DNA from: CAYMCQ01 sp964389025
GTDB lineage: Bacteria > Verrucomicrobiota > Verrucomicrobiia > Limisphaerales > CAYMCQ01
Reading direction: 5' to 3'
DNA: 64,000 bases
Assembly (NCBI GenBank): GCA_964389025.1
Contig: CAYMCQ010000009.1
Span: 1 to 64,000, forward strand
Of the stretch, positions 8,737 through 17,700 are shown one piece after another; the stretch's first letter is position 1; each line of letters opens with the position of its first letter. The position numbers and the translations under genes are program-made. The notes under the pieces were generated by a model. The model did no database searches. It saw nothing but the letters and a program-made list of their open reading frames with translations, and was not told the origin of the DNA.

Positions 8737-9972
8737 ATGAACCGCCGCCAATTTCTTCAAACCGCAACGCTCGCCGCCGCCGCGCTGCCTGCGGTGACGA
8801 GCGCGTTCGCTGCCGCACCTTCCAAGACTTCCAAGACTCGTCCTGACCGCGACGGCATGTTACGCGTGCTGGGCAAGCGCGAGTTCATTCTCGGCCTCTA
8901 CCAGGTGCCGAAGCACGAGGGCGCTTTGCGCGAGGCAGGCGAAGCGGGCTTCAACCTCATCCATCGCAGTGCCACGCGGAACGCCTACGACGAGGCGCAC
9001 GCCCTCGGCCTTTGGGGCTGGAGCGCGCTCGGCTCGCTTCCGATGGAGAAACGCGCCGACGCGGAATCCCGCATGAGCCAAACCATCGATGCCCTCCGCG
9101 ACCATCCCGCGCTGTTGTTCTGGGAAACCGAGGACGAACCGACGCTGGTCTGGAAAGAGCCGTTGAAGATCCGCACGCCGGCCGCGCAGATCAACGACAC
9201 CGCGAGGTTCATCCGCCGGCTCGATCCTGCGCGCCCGCTCTACCTCAATCATCAGCCGGCCAACCTCGTCTCCACGCTGCGGACCTACAATCCCGCCGCG
9301 GACATCGTGGCCACCGATATTTATCCCGTGATCCCGCGCGGCATCCGCGAAATGTATGCGCTCTGGCCCGATGGCCGTCAGGGCGATCTGCTCAACGACA
9401 CACTCAGCCAGGTGGGCCAATACGCCGACAAGATGCGCGCCGTGGCCGGACCGCGCCGCGCCGTCTTCATGATCTTGCAAGGCTTCGCGTGGGAGATGCT
9501 CCGCGACAAGGACCGCGACCCGGCGATGGTGCTTTACCCGACTGCCGCGCAACTGCGCTTCATGGCGTGGCAGTCCGTGGTGCATGGCGTCAACGGCCTG
9601 ATCTGGTGGGGCCTCAGCTACACGCCGCCCGAAGCGCCGTTGTGGAACGACCTGAAAACCGTGGTCCGCGAACTGGCGCAAGTCCGCGCCGCGCTCGCCG
9701 CGCCCGCCGTGAAACTGCCGCTCAAACTCAACTATCAGGACACCGGCCACAGCCTGGATCGCGGGATCGAATGGCTCGCGAAACCGCTGGGCCGCGACAC
9801 GCTGCTCATCGCCGTGAACGCCGACCGCAACCCGGTGGATGTGACGTTTGAGGGTTTGGGCCGCTTTCGGAATTGCGAGTCTGTGTTCAGGACGCAGCCG
9901 GCTGCGTGGGCGAAGGGACGATTCCGTGAATTGATCGAACCATTCGGAACGCGGGTCTGGCGGCTACATTGA
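8737..9972 (+). CDS. Exported TIM-barrel glycosidase-like protein
   Basis: This is a 411-residue protein with a Tat-like N-terminus (MNRRQFLQTATLAAAALP) and an Ala-rich cleavage region near residues 20-28. The core alternates helices and strands as in a (beta/alpha)8 barrel. It has LLFWETEDEP, where the acidic residues are placed like a catalytic acid/base on strand 4, and NGLIWWGLSY on a late strand. A small beta domain ends the protein (LLIAVNADRNPVDVTF). It looks like a glycoside hydrolase of the GH5/GH2-catalytic clan, but no named family was recognised with certainty. It follows the transporter by 10 bp. Confidence 0.65.
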   Translation: MNRRQFLQTATLAAAALPAVTSAFAAAPSKTSKTRPDRDGMLRVLGKREFILGLYQVPKHEGALREAGEAGFNLIHRSATRNAYDEAHALGLWGWSALGSLPMEKRADAESRMSQTIDALRDHPALLFWETEDEPTLVWKEPLKIRTPAAQINDTARFIRRLDPARPLYLNHQPANLVSTLRTYNPAADIVATDIYPVIPRGIREMYALWPDGRQGDLLNDTLSQVGQYADKMRAVAGPRRAVFMILQGFAWEMLRDKDRDPAMVLYPTAAQLRFMAWQSVVHGVNGLIWWGLSYTPPEAPLWNDLKTVVRELAQVRAALAAPAVKLPLKLNYQDTGHSLDRGIEWLAKPLGRDTLLIAVNADRNPVDVTFEGLGRFRNCESVFRTQPAAWAKGRFRELIEPFGTRVWRLH

Positions 9973-9977
9973 AACGA

Positions 9978-11453
9978 ATGATGAATGGCGAAATCAAAAT
10001 TAGATGCGTGTGGAGCGTCTGCCTGTTTTTCTGCGTGGCCGTTGCCGCAGCGGGCAAGGAAAATACTGCGGCCATTTATTCGCCGGCATCGCTGCCGGTT
10101 TCCGCCCGCGAACCAATCGTCCTCAAGCATGGCGCACATCTGTTGCTCGACGAGTTTCTCATCGAAAGCAGCTCGAACGTCATCCGCAAGGTGAACATGC
10201 CGCGGCGCGATCCAACTATGCCCAATCCTATCGTGACCGGTCGTGAAGACGGCTGTTTCCAACCTTATATGACTGTGGTCCAAGACGCTGCCAGCAAGCG
10301 CTTCCGGCTCTGGTATGGCGTTCACACTGAAGACTTCAACACTGTCCAATCGCACATTGGCTATCTGGAATCCGAGGATGGCATTCGCTGGATTCGCCCG
10401 CACCTTGTGCTGGCGGACCCGGCGCCGATTCAGTTCGGCGTGAGCGTGATCGATGAAGAGCCGGGGTTTGCGAAGCCAGCGGAGCGTTTCAAATGCGGCT
10501 GGTATCACGGCAGTGGTTTGCGCGTCGCCGCGTCGCCTGATGGCCTTGCTTGGACGCCGCTTTCGCCGGACGTTCTGATTGCCCACAATCACGACATCAC
10601 CGGCCTCTTCTGGGATCCGCTGCGCAAGCGTTACGTGGCGACGGGTTCCCACCACGTCACGGGATCTACCTGGTCGGGGACGCGGCGCATCACGAAGCAC
10701 AGCGCCAGCAGTGACCTGTTGCACTGGAGCGAACCGTGGCTGGTGCTTGCGCCGGATGACAAGCTGGACGATGGCGAGACGCAGTTCTATGCCATGGACG
10801 GTTATCTTGCCCGCGGCGACTTGATCGTCGGCATGGTGAAAGTGCTGCGCGATGATTTGAAAGCCGATCAACCGCCCGTGCCGCGCGACGCTTACGGCAT
10901 CGGCTACACTAGCCTCGCGTGGACGCGGGATGGCATACACTGGACGCGCGACCGCGAGAAATTTTTCGACCGCCATCCGCAGCCGGGCGCCTGGGATCAC
11001 GCCCATGCTTGGATTGATGAACAGGTTCTCGTCGGCGATGAAATTTATCTCTACTATGGCGGCTACAAGAGCGGGCACAAAGTAAACCGCTTTGAGGAGC
11101 GCCAGATTGGTCTGGTGAAAATGAAACGCGACCGTTACGTGGCGCGGGAAGCTGGCTCCGCAGGCGGCAGTTTCCGAACTCCGCTGATGGAACTCGAGGC
11201 CGCAGAGTTGACGCTGAATCTGGAGGCATCAGCGGGCGAGGTGACGGTTCAAATCCTTGATCAAAACGGCAAACCCCTGCGAGGTTTCACGCGGAAGGAT
11301 TGTCCGCCCGTCTCCGGGGATTCGCTTGCCGCGCCGGTGCGGTGGAAAAAATCTTTGGCCACACTGAATGGAAAACCGTTGCGAATGGAGTTCTTCCTGA
11401 AGAACGCCCGGCTGTTTTCTTTCGATCTGATGGGCGGCGCGTCAAAACCGTGA
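9978..11453 (+). CDS. Secreted beta-propeller, GH32/GH43/GH130-like
   Basis: This is a protein of about 491 residues with a signal peptide (CVWSVCLFFCVAVAAAG). Repeated strands such as RFRLWYGVHTED, RFKCGWYHGSGLRVAASPDG and DEIYLYYGGYKSGH resemble the five-bladed propeller of GH32/43/130-like hydrolases, and a C-terminal beta-sandwich carries ILDQNGKPLRGF. PVC genomes encode many such proteins without known substrate. ATG 9978 is chosen over TTG 9969; ATG 9981 is also possible. It lies 5 bp after the previous stop and closes the seven-gene run. Confidence 0.65.
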   Translation: MMNGEIKIRCVWSVCLFFCVAVAAAGKENTAAIYSPASLPVSAREPIVLKHGAHLLLDEFLIESSSNVIRKVNMPRRDPTMPNPIVTGREDGCFQPYMTVVQDAASKRFRLWYGVHTEDFNTVQSHIGYLESEDGIRWIRPHLVLADPAPIQFGVSVIDEEPGFAKPAERFKCGWYHGSGLRVAASPDGLAWTPLSPDVLIAHNHDITGLFWDPLRKRYVATGSHHVTGSTWSGTRRITKHSASSDLLHWSEPWLVLAPDDKLDDGETQFYAMDGYLARGDLIVGMVKVLRDDLKADQPPVPRDAYGIGYTSLAWTRDGIHWTRDREKFFDRHPQPGAWDHAHAWIDEQVLVGDEIYLYYGGYKSGHKVNRFEERQIGLVKMKRDRYVAREAGSAGGSFRTPLMELEAAELTLNLEASAGEVTVQILDQNGKPLRGFTRKDCPPVSGDSLAAPVRWKKSLATLNGKPLRMEFFLKNARLFSFDLMGGASKP

Positions 11454-11474
11454 GCGCCTCCCGGCACAAACGGG

Positions 11475-13064
11475 CTACTGCTGGTTCTGGCCGCCAGGGG
11501 GAAGCCCCGAAAGCTTTCGGGGTTGCCGCTTCTCCCAGAGTTCGATGGCGCGCATGACGCGCAAGGGATGGTCGGTCTGAATCAGGTCAATGCCCCAATC
11601 CATCGCCTGCAAATAATCCTCGACCCGCTCGTGCGGGCCCAAGGCGTCGGAAAACACTTTTACGTTTGCGGCGTGACAGCGGGCGATCATATCTTTCGAG
11701 AGAATTTCCCAAGCCGCATCCACGGCGTAGGGTTTCAACGTTGCGACCAGATGGTCGAGGTCGCCGGGTTTCCCAAGCGGCGGCAACGCGCGGATTTTGG
11801 GATTGATGGCCTTGAGCTGGGCAAGGTATTGCGGCGATTGATAGACCACCGTTCGCTCAACCATATTGTGGCGCTCCAACGACTCGGCCAAGGCTGCGGG
11901 CGGGATGGACTTGGCGTCGAAATAGAATCCAACCTTGCCGGCAAATGCTCCCATGAATTCGTCCAGTGAAGGAACTGGAACCTTGGCGAACGGTTGGCCG
12001 AACTTCACGCCCGCGCTCAGTTTCCGCGCCGCGTCAGCGGTGATCTGGTCAATCGGGCCGGTGCCGTCCGTGGTGCGGTCGAGGCGGGAATCGTGCAACA
12101 AAAAGAACGCGCCGTCCTTCGTCGTGCGCACGTCGAATTCAATGTAGTCAACTCCCATGCGGACAGCCTTGGCGAATGCGGGCAGCGTGTTCTCCGGTGC
12201 GTAATGGCCGGCACCGCGGTGCAACGAAATCTCGACGGGCCGCTTGGGCAACCGTCGCCAGAGTGCGTGAGCCAGCAGTTCCTCGGGCAAATCCGTCTGC
12301 AACCAATCGGCCTTGGCGGCGATGGCTCGTTCCCAGACTTCGGGCTTGTCCCAATCGCCGAGAACTTTGGCTTGGACTTTGATGCCGGCGCGATGGAAGG
12401 CATCACGGATGGCCGGGGTCAAATCTGGCGGATCAACCTCGACCGCCGACAGGCCATTGGTCACGGCCCACTCTGATCCGCCGAAGCCAGGTCGCCACTT
12501 GGTCATGGTGGCCACTTTGCCAGCGGAGGCTAGCTGCACCTTCCGCAATTCGGGAAGACTCTTATAAACCACCACCTGCCTTTCCATGCCGGCTCCGAGA
12601 ATCTCACGCGCGAGTTGCTCGGGGTTCACGACTTTGCAGTCGAGGTAAAGGTTCAACCGACCCTTGCACAGCGCAAAACAGTCCGCAAGGGAAAGCAATG
12701 GCTCGCCCGCGAACCGTTTCGCGAAACGCGAACCCACGTCCACCTGGCGCAATTCCACCAAGGTGTGTTCGCTGATCTTCCACACTTTGCCGGCGGCATC
12801 CGTGACGCTCGCATCGTGCGACAGGATGTGCTGCCCGTCTTGCGTCAACCGCACGTCCACTTCCGCCCATTCGAGTCCATCCTCGATACAGCGTTGCAAC
12901 GCGGGGCGCGTGTTCTCAGGTGCCTGATGCGATTGTCCGCGATGCACCATGACTTGGAAAGGGCGCGGGGGCTGAATTGGCTCGAAGAATGAAAAGTCAG
13001 CAGCCTGCACTGACAGGAAACCGAGGAAGAAGATGGCAATTGGAATGATGCGGCGTATAAGCAT
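11475..13064 (-). CDS. Tandem-domain glycerophosphodiester phosphodiesterase
   Basis: This is an exported protein of about 529 residues with two successive GDPD domains. ATG 13064 is chosen because GGAGAA lies just upstream and a signal peptide follows (MLIRRIIPIAIFFLGFLSVQA). Each half shows the family core: MVHRGQSHQAPENT ... EVDVRLTQDGQHILSHD (first) and SLHRGAGHYAPENT ... EFDVRTTKDGAFFLLHD (second), so both contain the HRG, PENT, E-D and HD residues. Known enzymes release glycerol-3-phosphate from deacylated phospholipids or teichoic-type polymers. Most GDPDs have one domain. The extreme C-terminus (PRKLSG) is encoded by the palindrome at 11505-11522. Confidence 0.88.
   Translation of the reverse strand: MLIRRIIPIAIFFLGFLSVQAADFSFFEPIQPPRPFQVMVHRGQSHQAPENTRPALQRCIEDGLEWAEVDVRLTQDGQHILSHDASVTDAAGKVWKISEHTLVELRQVDVGSRFAKRFAGEPLLSLADCFALCKGRLNLYLDCKVVNPEQLAREILGAGMERQVVVYKSLPELRKVQLASAGKVATMTKWRPGFGGSEWAVTNGLSAVEVDPPDLTPAIRDAFHRAGIKVQAKVLGDWDKPEVWERAIAAKADWLQTDLPEELLAHALWRRLPKRPVEISLHRGAGHYAPENTLPAFAKAVRMGVDYIEFDVRTTKDGAFFLLHDSRLDRTTDGTGPIDQITADAARKLSAGVKFGQPFAKVPVPSLDEFMGAFAGKVGFYFDAKSIPPAALAESLERHNMVERTVVYQSPQYLAQLKAINPKIRALPPLGKPGDLDHLVATLKPYAVDAAWEILSKDMIARCHAANVKVFSDALGPHERVEDYLQAMDWGIDLIQTDHPLRVMRAIELWEKRQPRKLSGLPPGGQNQQ
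11505..11522. repeat. 18-bp palindrome, copy 2 (in coding sequence)
   Basis: This is a second perfect CCCCGAAAGCTTTCGGGG, 30 bp before the stop codon of the diesterase gene on the minus strand. It also lies between the ends of two convergent genes, so it could act as a weak transcript-end hairpin, although no T-run follows it. Confidence 0.85.
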
Positions 13065-13093
13065 AACGTTCTCCGTCTCGGAAGGGGAAAATT

Positions 13094-13882
13094 CTAGCGA
13101 CCGCCCGTCGGGTGGCCTGGGACACACCAAAGTAATCCGGGACCACGCGCCCCTTCCTGTTCAAACGTCTTGAGCGCAATCCAGTGAACCCGCGAGTCGA
13201 AGCCAAGGATGCCTGCGCCTTTTCCGTGGCGGTTCCCAATCCCTTCTTCTCCCCGTGGGTATTGGCTGGCATCGAATCCCTTGTTGTAAGCATACCATCC
13301 GTTTCCCTGAAGCGTCACCTTTGGCTCCCACTGCACGTAGGCAGCCGGGTTAAACTGGGTGATCTTAAACGTTGGCTTGACAAGCTGTCCAAAATTACAG
13401 AGCGCCCCATTCATGATATAACTGGAAACTCGCTGTTTCCGACGGATGAAATCCGGCTTGTCCTTTTTGTCGAGCGGGCAGTAATAGACCGGTCGGTTGC
13501 GGGCAACATAAGGAAAGTAAAGGCCCTGTTCGATAAATGGCATGTCCGTGGGATTATCCTCGAGCACACCGCCAACCAGTTTATACGGATCCGGGGCCGC
13601 CCCACCCTTGGGCATGTAAATCCAGCTTGGCCCATAAGCGTTCCACCACTGACACCAAGGCATGAAATCGTTGTTATCGGACGTATACATCGCCATCGCC
13701 AAGCCTAGTTGTCGCAGATTATTCACACACGCGGTGCGGGCCGCCTTTTCCTTGGCTTTGGCCAAAGCCGGCAAGAGCAAACCTGCTAGAACAGCGATGA
13801 TGGCAATCACGACGAGCAATTCGATTAGCGTGAAACCGTGGCGTCTCTCCTCGTTCTGATGAGATGACTTGAGCGGATTCAT
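13094..13882 (-). CDS. Pseudopilin-like protein with type IV prepilin leader
   Basis: This is a 262-residue orphan pseudopilin of the type II secretion/prepilin class. ATG 13882 places the leader MNPLKSSHQNEERRHG directly before the cleavage site FTLIELLVV; the in-frame codons further upstream are unlikely to be used. The first 25 mature residues form the usual hydrophobic helix. Near the C-terminus RHGKGAGILGFDS keeps the H-x9-D spacing of the PVC 'H-x9-DG' pseudopilins, with Ser replacing Gly. Such proteins occur in large numbers beside carbohydrate genes in Verrucomicrobia and their role is unknown. It lies 29 bp upstream of the diesterase gene on the same strand. Confidence 0.85.
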   Translation of the reverse strand: MNPLKSSHQNEERRHGFTLIELLVVIAIIAVLAGLLLPALAKAKEKAARTACVNNLRQLGLAMAMYTSDNNDFMPWCQWWNAYGPSWIYMPKGGAAPDPYKLVGGVLEDNPTDMPFIEQGLYFPYVARNRPVYYCPLDKKDKPDFIRRKQRVSSYIMNGALCNFGQLVKPTFKITQFNPAAYVQWEPKVTLQGNGWYAYNKGFDASQYPRGEEGIGNRHGKGAGILGFDSRVHWIALKTFEQEGARGPGLLWCVPGHPTGGR

Positions 13883-14230
13883 TTTAGATTGTGGGCGGCT
13901 GGATGGGAGGCGATTAAAAAAATGGAGCTGCCGGGAGGAGGCTTTTGTAGGAAGCACCTTCAATCCGCGAACCATTGCAGAATTCTCTGCCACGGCAATC
14001 AATGCGCCGACGAAGCTATGCTTGAAGCCAGTCATTCCTGTTCAATAAGAACACTGTTTTTCTCTTAGTCAATAACCAACATCAGGCCGTTCATGACGAA
14101 ACGCGGGAAAAAACAACCGCTTGCTTCTTCTACGCCAAATAAACATCATCCGATGCAACCGGAGTCACGACCCGAACGTCTAGGGTCGAGTAACGGCAAG
14201 AAAACCATGACCTGAAAGGAATAATCAAAC
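13883..14230. other. Divergent intergenic region
   Basis: This stretch lies between the pseudopilin start (minus strand) and the secreted-protein start (plus strand), so it should hold two outward promoters. A ribosome binding site GAAAGGA ends at about 14220 before ATG 14231. No convincing -35/-10 pair, repeat or RNA gene was seen. Confidence 0.5.
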
Positions 14231-14941
14231 ATGAAGCAGATCGTCATCCTCGGATTGATTGGAATGTTGGCTGGCCCGGCGTTCGCGGCGGACCCCAGTT
14301 CCAAAGATAAAGTCACAAACGCCTCCAAACAATTGGACGGCAAAAAGAATTATAGCTGGACCAGCTCGACGACAGAGGCCGACGGCAGTCCCGGACGGTT
14401 GGGGACGATTGATGGCAAAGCCGAAAAGGATGGCATCACGGGTTTGAGTTTTTCTGTCGGCGGCCTCCCCGTGGAGGTGTTGATGAAAGGTGAAAAAGGG
14501 GCGGCCAAGGCTTTGGAGGGATGGCAGTCGCTCGATGAAATCGCGCAGACGGGCGGAACCGCTGCGGCCATCGTGCGCTTCCTGCGAAGCTACCAAGCAC
14601 CCGTTGCCGAGTCCGCCGCTCTGGCCGGGAAGGTAAAGGAGCTTAAAGAGGCCGAGGGAGCATTATCGGGCGACCTCAAGGAGGACGCCGTCAAAGAGCT
14701 GCTGCTCTTCGGATCGCGCCCACGCGAAGGCCAGGATGCGCCTAAAATAGCCGACGCCAAAGGCTCCGCCAAGTTTTGGATCAAAGATGGCGTGCTGACC
14801 AAGTATGAGACCAAGGTTCAGGGCAGCGTCACCGCCGGCGATCGCGTGACCGACATCAATCGCACCACGACGGTGGAGATCAAGGACGCCGGCTCGACGA
14901 AGCTGGAAGTGCCCGACGAGGCGAAGCAGAAGTTCAACTAG
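14231..14941 (+). CDS. Secreted protein of unknown function
   Basis: This is a 236-residue protein with a clean Sec signal peptide (MKQIVILGLIGMLAGPAFAA) and a good GAAAGGA site. The mature part has strands such as YSWTSSTTEADGS and FWIKDGVLTKYETKVQG, with a middle helical, charged stretch. The overall pattern, a small beta-rich domain that tests a paired 'DG' strand, loosely recalls periplasmic LolA/LppX-type folds, but this is not a firm match. It is followed by a likely terminator at 14986, so it is probably monocistronic. The strong RBS suggests good expression. Confidence 0.75.
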   Translation: MKQIVILGLIGMLAGPAFAADPSSKDKVTNASKQLDGKKNYSWTSSTTEADGSPGRLGTIDGKAEKDGITGLSFSVGGLPVEVLMKGEKGAAKALEGWQSLDEIAQTGGTAAAIVRFLRSYQAPVAESAALAGKVKELKEAEGALSGDLKEDAVKELLLFGSRPREGQDAPKIADAKGSAKFWIKDGVLTKYETKVQGSVTAGDRVTDINRTTTVEIKDAGSTKLEVPDEAKQKFN

Positions 14942-14985
14942 CCCCCGGCTGGCGTCACGTTTGACATCTTTCGCTGGCAGGAAAC

Positions 14986-15013
14986 CGCGAGCCTCCTTTG
15001 GCTCGCGTGTTTT
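14986..15013 (+). terminator. Rho-independent terminator candidate
   Basis: CGCGAGCC (14986-14993) pairs perfectly with GGCTCGCG (15000-15007) across the 6-nt loop TCCTTT, and TGTTTTG follows. It lies 45 bp after the stop of the secreted-protein gene. Confidence 0.55.
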
Positions 15014-15070
15014 GTCTGGTGCCAGATAACCGGGTGAATTCGCTCTCACTCTTGAGTGTGGGACAAAGCG

Positions 15071-15556
15071 ATGAACCTAAATTCTGCAACCCCGAAAACT
15101 TTCGAGGCTGCGAAGTTCGACCCAAACCGGCCAGCCGCGCCAAAAGAGATGCCCGGAACAAAATTCGAAACCGAAATGCAGGTGCGGCCCGATGACATTG
15201 ACATGAACCGGCATGTCCACGGCAGCCGTTATATGGATTATGTGCTCGCGGCGCGCTACGACCAGATGGCGCGTTGCTACAAGATGCCGATGGAGGAATT
15301 CCTCCGGCACGGCTTGGGCTGGTTTGTGAGCACGGCGCACATCGAATACAAACGGCCGCTCGGTCTCGGCGAACGGTTCATCGTGCGCACCTGGATCGAG
15401 GAGATCGTCAAGCGCAGGGTCAAGGTGCAATTTGAGATTTCCAAGCACACCGGCAAGCTCGTCTGCGACGGCTATTTTAACTACACCATGGTCAACCTCA
15501 AAACCGCCCGCGCTGAAATCATCCCGGACTGGATCGTTGCGAAATATTCCATCTGA
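15071..15556 (+). CDS. Hotdog-fold acyl-CoA thioesterase (4HBT/YbgC-FadM type)
   Basis: This is a small cytoplasmic thioesterase of about 161 residues. The core has DDIDMNRHVHGSRYMDYVLAARYD, the usual 4HBT pattern in which the Asp near D-M-N-x-H acts in catalysis, then the beta-sheet ...STAHIEYKRPLGLGE and VKVQFEISK. It probably hydrolyses an acyl-CoA thioester; chain length and acyl type are unknown. The start is uncertain: GTG 15056, ATG 15071 and ATG 15149 are all in frame. Residues before the core contain a stretch encoded by a degenerate copy of the 18-bp palindrome (15090-15107), so ATG 15149 may be the ancestral start. Confidence 0.82.
   Translation: MNLNSATPKTFEAAKFDPNRPAAPKEMPGTKFETEMQVRPDDIDMNRHVHGSRYMDYVLAARYDQMARCYKMPMEEFLRHGLGWFVSTAHIEYKRPLGLGERFIVRTWIEEIVKRRVKVQFEISKHTGKLVCDGYFNYTMVNLKTARAEIIPDWIVAKYSI
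15090..15107. repeat. Degenerate 18-bp palindrome, copy 4
   Basis: This reads CCCCGAAAACTTTCGAGG, differing from the perfect family at two positions. It lies in the 5' coding region of the thioesterase gene and encodes the TPKTFEA stretch. Confidence 0.5.
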
Positions 15557-15587
15557 TCACGACGAGCGGCGATCCTGTTACTGCAAC

Positions 15588-17663
15588 TCATTCGTTCACC
15601 ACGACCATTTCATACACTGCCACCTTCGGCACGGTGACGGTTGCCACGCCGTCGCGCCAGGTGAATTTCAAATTTTGCCCGGCGGGTTCGAGACGCATCG
15701 TCTTCGGTTTTTTCGGCAGGCGCACTTTCACCTGCAACGAGCCGACTGGCGGGATGTCGTCGAAGGTGAATTGCTTCTCCTGTTCGTGCGGGCCGGCGGT
15801 GTTGACGAGATTGACGAGCAGCTTGCCGTGGTTGCGACCAACCGAAACATCCACGCTGTGGGAGCCGCTCACTTCAACCATCGGTTGCGGGAACAACTCG
15901 CGCACGAGGTCGTTGAGAAAATCGCGCGCGACCGAGGTGCGGGCGTTGAGGTAACGGTTGCCGAGGTTCACGTAGCTGGCGGCGATTTTGCCCGCGCCCA
16001 GTTGCGTGATTGAAGCCGCCGGCTCGGAAGGCGAGCGGGGATCGTTCGCCGCGTGCAGTTTGCCGAACGGCTTAGCGCCCACGCCGAGCTTCACTTTTTG
16101 GAACAGCGTGGTGTGACCGGCTAGCCAGCCATTGTGCTCAAGGAAATGCGGCGCGTTGCCTTGCGGCCCGCCTTCGAGTTCCACATCCAGTTCCTTCGCG
16201 AACAGCGCCGCGGCTTTTGGTCCAACCAGCAGCAAGTTGCCGCCGGCTTTGACGTAGGCGAGCAGTTCGCCGCGGAACGACGGCTCAAGGTAATCCCACT
16301 CGGGCACAACGATGAGCGGCCAGCGCGCCATGCGCCCGGCCAGATGATGCTCGCTCACAACCTCGACGCTTTGCTGCGAGTCGCAAAGGCTTTGAAGCAC
16401 GCCGCGCAATCCTTCGATGCCCCCGCTGCCCCACGAACCGAAGAGATGATCAATGGCGCGATAATGCGCGGCGCGCGAATAGAGCAGCGCGATTTGCGGC
16501 ACAGCTTGCTGGCGATGACACAACGCCTGACGCGCGCGGCAGAACTTTGCAACCCCGGCCATCAGTTGCATCTCCCAGTCATTGATCGAGCCGTCGCGGT
16601 TCTGGCGGAAGTATGCCTGGAAACCGCCGCCTTGCGCGAGCACCACGGCCGCCTCCTGTTCGAGTTGCTTCACGGTCTTGAGCGGGCGCGTGGGCGCACT
16701 GTTTGGTGCGCTGAACGACCACGCCATCAAGTCCCACGGCTTGCCTTGCGGCGCGAGGTAGCGCGCGGAGAGGCGCGCGGAGTTCACGCTGTTCTGCGGC
16801 GAGAAATCGCCCGAGAGAAACGCGAGGTCCACGCTCACCGGCTCGGGCATGATATCGCTGAACGCCCAGTTGCTGCACAGCTCGAACTCAGGATGCGTCC
16901 GCTTCAACTCGGCCACGTAATGCCGCTGGTATTTGCGGAACGCCTCGCGGTGGAAGTCCAGCCATTCGATCCAGTGTGGGTCGCCCCGTTTGTGCGGGAT
17001 TTCCTCAAAGCCGGTTTGTTTGCGGAATGCCGCCTGCGCCGCCTCGCCGAAGTCCGGCTTGGCAGCCCAACATTCGCCGTCCACCCACATGCCGTCCACG
17101 CCGTATTCGCCGGCGAGTTCGCGAAGTTGCGGGATGAGCAGTTCATCCACGTAAGGCCCGAACGGCGACGTGGCATTGGGATCGCGTTTGCCGTCGGCCT
17201 TGACCACGGCCCAGTCGGGATGCCGGATGATCGCCTCGGAATCCCATACGCCCGAGTAGTGCATGTAAAGCGACACGCCGCGCTGGGCGGTCACCTGCCG
17301 CCACAGCCGCAGCGGATCGCCGACGAATCCGGGCGCGGGATTGCCGACTTTCGTGGGGTAACTCGACAAACCGCGGTGGCCTTTGCAATCAATCTGGAGA
17401 TAATCCGGCTTCACCTGGTCGAGAATCCCCGTGACCATTTCGCGCGTGGTGCGTTTGCCGATCTCCTTGCAATCGTCGCCGGCATGGAAATCGAAGTGCA
17501 TGCCGAGGAACGCCTCGGAGCGTTTGAGGCGCTTGGGGAGGTTGGCGGCGGTTTGCGCAGTCGCCGGCGGGAGCGCGATCCACAGCAACGCGGCCAGGCC
17601 GAGCGCCGTGAACAGTCTGCGGTCTATGATCAAGGTGGTTTGGTTTTCAGTTTTCCAGTTCAT
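15588..17663 (-). CDS. Exported glycosidase-like TIM-barrel protein with GATase-like domain
   Basis: This is a 691-residue protein. The start ATG 17663 has GGGAG upstream, and a signal segment (FTALGLAALLWIALPPATA) precedes the mature part. The N-terminal half is a barrel with MHFDFHAGDD, LQIDCKGHRG, MHYSGVWDSE and YGVDGMWVDGECW, a layout close to GH29 alpha-L-fucosidases (the WVDG Asp would be the nucleophile position). The middle (about 390-560) resembles the glutamine-amidotransferase-like trimerisation domain of GH42 enzymes (PLIVVPEWDYLEP, GGNLLLVGPKAAAL). A beta-sandwich ends it. A fucosidase- or galactosidase-like hydrolase is a reasonable guess; the substrate is unknown. The next gene upstream on the strand is 37 bp away. 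Confidence 0.7.
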   Translation of the reverse strand: MNWKTENQTTLIIDRRLFTALGLAALLWIALPPATAQTAANLPKRLKRSEAFLGMHFDFHAGDDCKEIGKRTTREMVTGILDQVKPDYLQIDCKGHRGLSSYPTKVGNPAPGFVGDPLRLWRQVTAQRGVSLYMHYSGVWDSEAIIRHPDWAVVKADGKRDPNATSPFGPYVDELLIPQLRELAGEYGVDGMWVDGECWAAKPDFGEAAQAAFRKQTGFEEIPHKRGDPHWIEWLDFHREAFRKYQRHYVAELKRTHPEFELCSNWAFSDIMPEPVSVDLAFLSGDFSPQNSVNSARLSARYLAPQGKPWDLMAWSFSAPNSAPTRPLKTVKQLEQEAAVVLAQGGGFQAYFRQNRDGSINDWEMQLMAGVAKFCRARQALCHRQQAVPQIALLYSRAAHYRAIDHLFGSWGSGGIEGLRGVLQSLCDSQQSVEVVSEHHLAGRMARWPLIVVPEWDYLEPSFRGELLAYVKAGGNLLLVGPKAAALFAKELDVELEGGPQGNAPHFLEHNGWLAGHTTLFQKVKLGVGAKPFGKLHAANDPRSPSEPAASITQLGAGKIAASYVNLGNRYLNARTSVARDFLNDLVRELFPQPMVEVSGSHSVDVSVGRNHGKLLVNLVNTAGPHEQEKQFTFDDIPPVGSLQVKVRLPKKPKTMRLEPAGQNLKFTWRDGVATVTVPKVAVYEMVVVNE

Positions 17664-17700
17664 GTTGAGTGTCTCCCATTATTGATATGTCACCGCTTCT

